Made by a program: the position numbers and the translations under genes. Shown piece after piece: positions 1 through 5,289 of a stretch of DNA of 5,289 nt (within the stretch, counting starts at the first letter, position 1; each line of letters begins with the position of its first letter). Location of the stretch: assembly GCA_029556005.1 (NCBI GenBank), contig JAKQGT010000083.1, positions 1-5,289 of the forward strand. The letters run 5' to 3'. The stretch comes from Chlamydiota bacterium. Lineage in GTDB: Bacteria > Chlamydiota > Chlamydiia > Chlamydiales > Simkaniaceae. Under the pieces are notes generated by a model, which was not told the DNA's origin, did no database searches, and saw only the letters and a list, made by a program, of their open reading frames with translations.

Positions 1-492
1 CATCTTTTTAAAGAGGGTGCGTACAGCGAGATTCGAGCCCTCGTCCATAGTGAAGCGGGTGCGCATCCAGTCACAGGAAGAGCCAAGACGTTTGAGTTGG
101 TCAATGATCCTCCCTTCGTGGGCTTCTTTCCATTTCCAAACATGCTCTAGAAAGGTTTCGCGATCAAAATCGCACCGACGCTTGCCCGTTTTAGCTATGA
201 GGTCGCGCTCTACTACGGTTTGAGTCGAAATGCCGGCATGGTCAGTTCCAGGCATCCAGAGAACTTCATATCCCTCCATCCGTTTCCAGCGGATGAGGAC
301 ATCTTGGAGAGTGCCAACAAGGGCATGCCCCATATGCAAAATACCGGTTACATTAGGAGGGGGGAGGACAATGCAATAGGGGGGCTTATCCGAGAGGGGA
401 TCAGCATGAAAAAAGCCTTTACGTTCCCAGAAATAGTACCATTTCTCTTCTACAATGTCTGGGTTATAAGCTTTAGGTAGTTCTTCTTCCAT
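1..492 (-). CDS. valS: Valyl-tRNA synthetase, N-terminal part (3' end beyond the left edge)
   Basis: This is the first 164 codons of a class I aminoacyl-tRNA synthetase, which charges tRNA-Val with valine in the cytoplasm. The reading frame starts at the ATG at 492-490 and stays open to base 1. The translation carries the valyl-type nucleotide-binding signature [14 protein letters not shown], with the HIGH motif as HMGH at residues 53-56. It then has [10 protein letters not shown] at 81-90 and a segment ending in [11 protein letters not shown] around 140-152, all matching the start of bacterial ValS (about 950 aa). The editing domain, KMSKS loop and anticodon-binding domain lie outside the window. 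The start is supported by the family-like opening, with a [15 protein letters not shown] stretch about 9 residues in. The ribosome-binding site is weak: the 24-base gap after pknD has no clear GGAG, so translation may depend partly on coupling to pknD. Identification is firm; only the extent is incomplete. Confidence 0.96.
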   Translation of the reverse strand, partial: MEEELPKAYNPDIVEEKWYYFWERKGFFHADPLSDKPPYCIVLPPPNVTGILHMGHALVGTLQDVLIRWKRMEGYEVLWMPGTDHAGISTQTVVERDLIAKTGKRRCDFDRETFLEHVWKWKEAHEGRIIDQLKRLGSSCDWMRTRFTMDEGSNLAVRTLFKKM

Positions 493-516
493 AAGTTACT
501 TGAGTATAGCTGGACT

Positions 517-3342
517 TTAAATGAAATTCAAAGGGATTTGTGACTTAGAAAATTCTTTTTCAAGCATTTTTTCGTATTCAGCTGCTTTGCGAGGTTTTTT
601 TAAGCAATGGTGGTAGAGAGTAAGTTGACGGTAAAGTTCAATTTTCTCCCAAAAGAAAGCTTCCTTAAACCATCCTGACTTCAGGTCAATATTTCCTTTA
701 AGGAAGTGACCCAGGAGGGTAGGTGTTTGGGGAAAAGGAGTTTCGATAAAACTTTCAAAATGTTCGAGAGCTGCTTTTTCCCCTCGAGTCGCAGCAAGAT
801 AACACCCTTGGAGCATATGGAAGGGGTGACTGGTATTGCTCCAATCTTCTAACTCCAAAAGACGGTGGGCTTCTCCATTTTTTCCTGCGAGAAGAAAGGT
901 CCAGATTTTTATGCAACTCCGAAAGTCTCCTTTATCGAGATAAGGAATCAGTTTGGGGGCTTCTTTGATCGTGAGCCCTTTTTTTAAGAGAGGGATCAAA
1001 TACTTCAAAGGGGCATTTGCAATGAGGAGGTCTAATTTGTCGGTGAGGGGAGAATCGCTCATGAGGATCTCAAAACGATTTTTAAGGAGGAGAAACTCGG
1101 GATCACTTTCGTTTTTGAATTTAATGTTGAGGATGAAGTCGACAAGTCGGGGATAGCCGAGGGCGATCAAGGATAAAAAGGCATTCTCTAGGAGCTTGAA
1201 GCGCTCTTTATAATCTTTGGGGATTTCTAAGGAAAGTTCATAGAGGCTTGTCGGACGGGCAAGCCAAAAGGCAATTTGAATAGAGAGATAGATTTGTTCG
1301 AGTTTTTCTTTGGGAAAGTTTGTCGGGGCTTCAATAAAGGGGAGATCTTCCCAACTATTGCGCAAGTTTTGGATGAACACTTGCGCTTCTTGTCTTTCAT
1401 AAATGGTCGGGAGTTGGCGGATCGTCAGAAGGGCAAAAGTGTAAGCGCCTACCCGATCTTTTTGTGCAGTTTCATGGAGCCTGAACATGATGTGTTCTTT
1501 AATCACATGGGTGAGAGGATGTCTAGGATACATCCGAATGGCGAGTTCTAAACATTTTGTCTCTTCATCCAAGTTTTTTTCCGCACGATAAACGAGAGAT
1601 TTTCCCAGATATTCCAAGGGAGCTCCCGCGGTTTTATGGAGCTTTTCAAACTCTTCAAGAGCTTTTGTGAAGGTTTCTTTGGCTTTCTTCTTTTGGGTTT
1701 TCGCCATTTCTATCAAGGTGATTCCAGCCCTAAATGTCGCTTCTCTCCCCTCAGCACGTCCTTTAAAAGAGGTAGCAATCCGACGGTATTCACTCAAGGC
1801 TTTGGGATAGTCTTTAATCATTAAAAAAGCGTCGGGGACAGAAAGACAATTCACTTGAACATTTTGACTTCCGATAAGGAGGGTAATGGGGCTGATATGG
1901 AAATTTGCATCGCGGAAAAGGAGACCAAATTGTCCCCCCACAACAGGGATATGGCTGATGTAATGGATGATCAATTCTCCGTTGATATAAAAACGGAAGC
2001 TATTGTCTTGTCTTTCTGCAGTAAGGGCATACTCTCGATCGGCTTCTAAATAGACATGGTCTGTACTCGTCACTTCGACATTCGAACGCAAGAATTTACA
2101 GCCAGGATGTTGTTTCGATCCCACCCAAAAAAGGTACCCACTCTCTAAGCTATCTCGTTCACTCTTTTCGGGAACGCATAAAAGAAAGCCAATGCCGCGG
2201 CACTCCGAACTGAGCTTTACGGTGACGGAGACTTGAATATTTCCCGAATAAGCCTCTTTAGAGAGCATGAGCATGACCCACTCCATCACTCCCGCATACC
2301 GAGAAATCGCCATATGTTTAGCCAAGAGAATGTTTTCTTGAAACTCCCAGTCAGCGGCGCGGTCGATATGAAAGTGATTCGACACCGTCCATTCAGGCTC
2401 TCCTCGGATGTAGGATTGGATGTCCTGGATGATTTCTTGTACGCTTCTATAGCGCCTCGAAGGAGCATCCAAACATTTCATCACGATGCGGGAAAGATGG
2501 GGAGTGATCTCTCTTTCTGGAGCCACAATCTGTGGGTCTAAAACACGTTCGGGTCCTTTTTCACTCAGCTGTTCTTTCCACTCTCTGATATCTTTCGGAC
2601 GATCAAAGGCTTCTTCGAGCGTAAGCATGAAATAGAGGGTAGCCCCTAGAGAAAAAATGTCTGACTGAATACTGGGCATTTTCTCAAAAGCGAGCTCGGT
2701 AGCCATATAGTCTACTGTTCCCATGGGGCTTTCAGGAAAGGTCAAGCGTTTGTCGGGAAACTCACCCTTATTTTGGAAGTAGACCTCATACTCTTCCATG
2801 GTATCAATGGCTGTAGCGGTCCCCCAATCTAGAATCACCACTTGGGTAAAATTTCTAACCATAATATTACCAGGCTTAATATCGCGGTGAAGGTAGCCCC
2901 GCTCATGGGCATGGTGAATCGCCTGGCAAATGTTTAAAAACATGAGCATCAAGGCATAGACAGAAGAACCCGTCATGTGGGGTTCAAGACCATTATCTCT
3001 GGCATATTTGGTTTTAACCAGAATTTCATGAAGCGTTTCCCCTTCAATGTAGGGCATTGTGTAAAAGATTTGGCGCGGTTCTATGTGAAGAGAATAGACA
3101 GGAATAATAGAGGGGTGGGATAGGTGGGCTGTAATTTTAGCCTCAGCAAGGAAGCGGTTGTAACTATGAGGAGAGTCAAAAGAGTGTTCTTGCAGGCGTT
3201 TGAGGGCGACTCTGCGTTGGCAGTTGGGATCTTCTGCTAAAAAAACCTCTCCCATACCTCCAGCTCCCACCCACTTGAGGAGCTTATACTTCCCTAAGTT
3301 CATGGGAAATTGGTATTCAGGCATTTTTTTTTGGTCGTCCAT
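517..3342 (-). CDS. pknD: PknD-type serine/threonine protein kinase with long C-terminal sensor/scaffold region
   Basis: This is a 941-residue Hanks-type kinase that phosphorylates Ser/Thr on protein substrates; chlamydial PknD is the closest match in length and architecture. The kinase domain covers about residues 18-305. Visible core residues are the glycine loop GAGGMG (26-31), VALK lysine K48, alpha-C glutamate E67, HRDIKPGN (152-159, catalytic D154), DWG in place of DFG (172-174), GTVDYMATE (208-216), D228 and R299. All catalytic residues are present, so activity is expected. A beta-rich segment at about 330-495 resembles a concanavalin/LamG-type sandwich. TPR-like helices follow at about 500-610, then a helical tail to the end. 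No signal peptide or membrane helix is visible, so the protein is probably cytosolic or only peripherally attached. The ATG at 3342 is chosen because GAGAG lies 8 bases upstream. An in-frame TTG at 3357 would add five residues but lacks a ribosome-binding site. Substrates cannot be read from the sequence; C. pneumoniae PknD is reported to phosphorylate the type III secretion protein CdsD. Confidence 0.93.
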   Translation of the reverse strand: MDDQKKMPEYQFPMNLGKYKLLKWVGAGGMGEVFLAEDPNCQRRVALKRLQEHSFDSPHSYNRFLAEAKITAHLSHPSIIPVYSLHIEPRQIFYTMPYIEGETLHEILVKTKYARDNGLEPHMTGSSVYALMLMFLNICQAIHHAHERGYLHRDIKPGNIMVRNFTQVVILDWGTATAIDTMEEYEVYFQNKGEFPDKRLTFPESPMGTVDYMATELAFEKMPSIQSDIFSLGATLYFMLTLEEAFDRPKDIREWKEQLSEKGPERVLDPQIVAPEREITPHLSRIVMKCLDAPSRRYRSVQEIIQDIQSYIRGEPEWTVSNHFHIDRAADWEFQENILLAKHMAISRYAGVMEWVMLMLSKEAYSGNIQVSVTVKLSSECRGIGFLLCVPEKSERDSLESGYLFWVGSKQHPGCKFLRSNVEVTSTDHVYLEADREYALTAERQDNSFRFYINGELIIHYISHIPVVGGQFGLLFRDANFHISPITLLIGSQNVQVNCLSVPDAFLMIKDYPKALSEYRRIATSFKGRAEGREATFRAGITLIEMAKTQKKKAKETFTKALEEFEKLHKTAGAPLEYLGKSLVYRAEKNLDEETKCLELAIRMYPRHPLTHVIKEHIMFRLHETAQKDRVGAYTFALLTIRQLPTIYERQEAQVFIQNLRNSWEDLPFIEAPTNFPKEKLEQIYLSIQIAFWLARPTSLYELSLEIPKDYKERFKLLENAFLSLIALGYPRLVDFILNIKFKNESDPEFLLLKNRFEILMSDSPLTDKLDLLIANAPLKYLIPLLKKGLTIKEAPKLIPYLDKGDFRSCIKIWTFLLAGKNGEAHRLLELEDWSNTSHPFHMLQGCYLAATRGEKAALEHFESFIETPFPQTPTLLGHFLKGNIDLKSGWFKEAFFWEKIELYRQLTLYHHCLKKPRKAAEYEKMLEKEFSKSQIPLNFI
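3324..3332 (-). repeat. A9 homopolymer tract at codons 4-6 of pknD
   Basis: Nine consecutive T on the plus strand read as nine A in the coding strand, spanning the end of the CAA codon, two AAA codons and the A of the next ATG. It is the longest homopolymer I noticed in the window. It lies between the preferred ATG (residue 1) and a second in-frame ATG (residue 7), ahead of the kinase domain. Such runs can cause polymerase slippage, but nothing here shows that it happens. Confidence 0.5.
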
Positions 3343-3350
3343 GGAATGAG

Positions 3351-3355
3351 CTCTC
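3351..3355 (-). promoter_or_regulatory. Ribosome-binding site deciding the pknD start
   Basis: On the minus strand GAGAG lies 8 bases before the ATG at 3342-3340, a good distance for a Shine-Dalgarno sequence. It overlaps the TGA stop (3356-3354) of the upstream paralogue, so ribosomes finishing that gene reach the initiation region of pknD directly. This favours the ATG over the in-frame TTG at 3357-3355, which has no purine-rich stretch in front of it. Confidence 0.6.
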
Positions 3356-5289
3356 AAGTGATAAAGTCTAAAGGATGTTCATATTCTGCAAACAGTTTAT
3401 CCACCATTTTTTCACACTCAGTGGCTTTGCGGGGCTTGTTGAGGCAGGTATAATAGAGCGCGAGCTGGCGATAGAGTTGAACTTTTTCCCATAAAAAAGC
3501 CTGATTAAACCAGGGAAATTTCAAGTCGATATTCTTTTTAAGAAAGTGTCCCAAAAGGGTAGTTGTTGGAGGAAAAGCACTTTCAATCAAAGGATCAAAA
3601 TGGGATAAGGAGGCCCCTTCTCCTTGAGTGCTGGCAAGATAGCATCCCTGAAGGATGTAAAAGGGGGAGTGGGGATTGGATACATCCTGAGTCTTGAGTT
3701 TTTTGAGTGCTTCGGTTGGGTTTCCAGTCAAGAGCAAGGCCCAAACATATTCCACTTCGAAAGCTGCTGTTTTCTTCAAGATAGGAAGGAGTGCTTCTGC
3801 ATTTTTAATCGTTAGAGATTGTTCTATGAGAAGAGAGAGGAGCTTAGGGCTTGTATTAGGGAGGAGAAGCTCTAATTTTTCAGGAGTTGAAGAGGGATCC
3901 ATCAGAATGGTGAACACATTTTTGATCATGAGAAACTCAGGATCGGATTCCTTTGCGCATTTTACGTTCATGAGGAAGTGAATCAGACGGGGATATCTTA
4001 AGGCATAGAGAGCAGAAAAAGTATTTTTCAGAAGACGGAAACGTTCTTTTCCCCTTTCTAATATTCCCAACGTGAGTTCATAAAGAACGCTGGGACGCGC
4101 TAGATAGAAGGCAAGAATTTGGGGGAGGCTAATTTCAATCTGAAGGTCCTCTTTGAGATTAGAGGGGAGATCTAGGAAGGGGAGCGGTTCCCAACTTTCC
4201 GTAAGGTTTTTGATCAAAATTTGTGCCTCTTTTTTCTCATAAACTTTAGGGAGTAAGCGGATGGTCATGAGGATAAAGGTATAGGCAACAACGCGGTTTT
4301 TTTGGGCTGATTCATGGAGGCGAAAGGTGATGTGTTCTTCAAGCACATGTTTTAAAGGGTGTGTGGGATACATGCGCAAGGCAAGCTCTAAGCACTTTGT
4401 TTCCTCTAGTAGATTGTTTTCAGCTCGATAAACAAGGGATTTTCCTAAATATTCAATGGGAGCGCCCGGGGTGTTGTGGAGCTTTTCAAACTCTTCTTGA
4501 GCCTCTTTAAAGTACACCTTGGCTTTGGTGAGAGACTTTTGGTTTTTTCCTTGTTCAATCAGGGTTAATCCTGCACGAAATGTTGCTTCGCGCCCCTCTG
4601 ACCGCCCTTTAAAAGAGTGGGCGATCCGTCGGTATTCTGCTAAAGCTCTAAGATAGTATTTGTTCATCAAAAAGGCATCGGGGACGGAGAGGCAGTTGAC
4701 TAAAACATTTTGGCTTCCACTGAGAAGCGTCAGGGGATCCATATCAAAGTCTGTATCTCGGAAAAGGAGACCAAAATGTCCCCCTACAAGAGGAATGTGG
4801 CTGATGTAACTCAGAATGGGTTTTTCATCAATGAAGAGGCGGAAAATATTATCTTGGCGTTCCAGAGAAATCGTGTAGCATTTTTCAGGTTCGAGAGAGA
4901 CGTGTTCTAGGTTGATCACTTCGATATTCGAGCGTAAAAGCATACATCCGGGATGTTTTCTGGAGCCGATCCAAACGAGATACCCACTTTCTAACGCTCT
5001 CCCTTGTTTTGAGTTAGGAACGCACATCAGAAATCCGAGTCCTAGACAACTTTTCCTCAGCTTAACTTTGGTTTTGATTTGAATATTTCCCGAGTAAGAG
5101 TCTTTAGAAAGCATGAGCATGACCCATTCCGTCATTCCGGCATAGCGAGAGATTGCCATTTGCTTTGAAAGTAAGACATTCTCCTGAAACTGCCAGTCAC
5201 TTGCACAATCGATCTCGAAATCTCTAGTGGGGATCCATTCAGGGCGTCCTTGGATATACTGTTGTAGTTCTAAAATGATCTCGTTGACA
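3354..5289 (-). CDS. pknD: Second PknD-type kinase, C-terminal 644 residues (5' end beyond the right edge)
   Basis: The frame is open from the right edge (first full codon 5288-5286) to a TGA at 3356-3354, giving 644 residues. They align with residues 301-941 of the neighbouring PknD along the whole length. The first visible residues, NEIILELQQYIQGRPEW, match the end of the neighbour's kinase domain (QEIIQDIQSYIRGEPEW), so this gene almost certainly begins with a kinase domain about 900 bases further right. What is visible is a beta-rich concanavalin-like segment (coded at about 5200-4700), TPR-like helices (about 4690-4360) and a helical tail. The ATG at 5159 is not the start: it corresponds to an internal methionine of the neighbour. 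The frame has no interruption, which argues against decay of this part. The gene ends 11 bases before the downstream pknD ATG and is probably co-transcribed with it. Whether its kinase core is catalytic cannot be seen here. Confidence 0.9.
   Translation of the reverse strand, partial: VNEIILELQQYIQGRPEWIPTRDFEIDCASDWQFQENVLLSKQMAISRYAGMTEWVMLMLSKDSYSGNIQIKTKVKLRKSCLGLGFLMCVPNSKQGRALESGYLVWIGSRKHPGCMLLRSNIEVINLEHVSLEPEKCYTISLERQDNIFRLFIDEKPILSYISHIPLVGGHFGLLFRDTDFDMDPLTLLSGSQNVLVNCLSVPDAFLMNKYYLRALAEYRRIAHSFKGRSEGREATFRAGLTLIEQGKNQKSLTKAKVYFKEAQEEFEKLHNTPGAPIEYLGKSLVYRAENNLLEETKCLELALRMYPTHPLKHVLEEHITFRLHESAQKNRVVAYTFILMTIRLLPKVYEKKEAQILIKNLTESWEPLPFLDLPSNLKEDLQIEISLPQILAFYLARPSVLYELTLGILERGKERFRLLKNTFSALYALRYPRLIHFLMNVKCAKESDPEFLMIKNVFTILMDPSSTPEKLELLLPNTSPKLLSLLIEQSLTIKNAEALLPILKKTAAFEVEYVWALLLTGNPTEALKKLKTQDVSNPHSPFYILQGCYLASTQGEGASLSHFDPLIESAFPPTTTLLGHFLKKNIDLKFPWFNQAFLWEKVQLYRQLALYYTCLNKPRKATECEKMVDKLFAEYEHPLDFIT

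Larger units (their letters stand above)
517..5288 (-). repeat. Tandem gene duplication, period about 2.85 kb
   Basis: The segment 517-2442 of pknD and the segment 3354-5288 of the upstream gene are diverged direct copies, offset by about 2846 bases. For example, the stretch starting with gaatatttcccga occurs at 2235 and again at 5081. Protein identity counted by hand is 41 of 48 residues over pknD residues 563-610, and 57 of 83 over a gap-free block near the C-terminus starting at LQGCYLA. The part between is visibly less conserved. This is divergence at the level of gene paralogues, not a recent repeat. The offset predicts the start of the upstream copy near position 6190, outside the window. 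Confidence 0.9.

Noticed and set aside
17..480. Two plus-strand reading frames of 68 and 86 codons
   Set aside because: They are antisense to the clearly coding valS start, and their products resemble no protein I recognise.
493..516. Possible terminator or promoter between pknD and valS
   Set aside because: The 24 bases contain no inverted repeat with a T run and no convincing -35/-10 pair.
2233..2541. Plus-strand 102-codon frame and a minus-strand 60-codon frame (2286-2468) inside pknD
   Set aside because: Both lie within the kinase and linker coding region in other frames, with no ribosome-binding site or recognisable product.
3343..3357. TTG start of pknD at 3357, adding five residues
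   Set aside because: There is no Shine-Dalgarno sequence before it, while the ATG at 3342 has GAGAG at a good distance.
3624..3981. Overlapping plus-strand frames of 63 and 95 codons
   Set aside because: They are shadows of the second kinase gene, whose own frame is supported by homology to its neighbour.
3354..5159. A free-standing 601-residue protein starting at the ATG at 5159
   Set aside because: The frame continues open to the window edge, and the extra 43 residues match the neighbour's kinase end and linker. The methionine at 5159 corresponds to an internal methionine in the full-length copy.

Overview
The window holds three protein-coding genes, all on the minus strand and closely packed. 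Read in the direction of transcription (right to left) they are: a Hanks-type Ser/Thr kinase paralogue cut by the right edge, a complete Ser/Thr kinase, and the N-terminal part of valyl-tRNA synthetase cut by the left edge. No RNA gene, mobile element, CRISPR array or terminator was seen. No promoter was seen either, and the operon promoter is expected to the right of position 5289.

The source is most likely a member of the Chlamydiota. The complete kinase (about 940 aa, N-terminal kinase, very long non-membrane C-terminal region) has the architecture of chlamydial PknD. From memory, pknD also sits next to valS in Chlamydia. The moderate base composition and the duplicated kinase suggest an environmental (Chlamydia-like) lineage rather than Chlamydia itself; this part is inference.

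Layout: 1-492 is the first 164 codons of valS, including its HIGH signature. 493-516 is a 24-base gap. 517-3342 is complete pknD: a kinase with an intact catalytic core, a beta-rich segment resembling a concanavalin/LamG fold, TPR-like repeats and an alpha-helical tail. An 11-base gap separates it from the upstream gene. 3354-5289 is the C-terminal 644 residues of a second PknD-type protein, aligned along its length with the first copy; its kinase domain lies outside the window.

The main point of interest is the tandem duplication of the large PknD-type kinase at the valS locus. The non-catalytic regions of both copies are kept intact and are clearly homologous, with conservation concentrated in the beta-rich/TPR junction and the last ~100 residues. 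This suggests two related soluble kinases with overlapping or partnered scaffolding functions, co-transcribed with a housekeeping tRNA synthetase.
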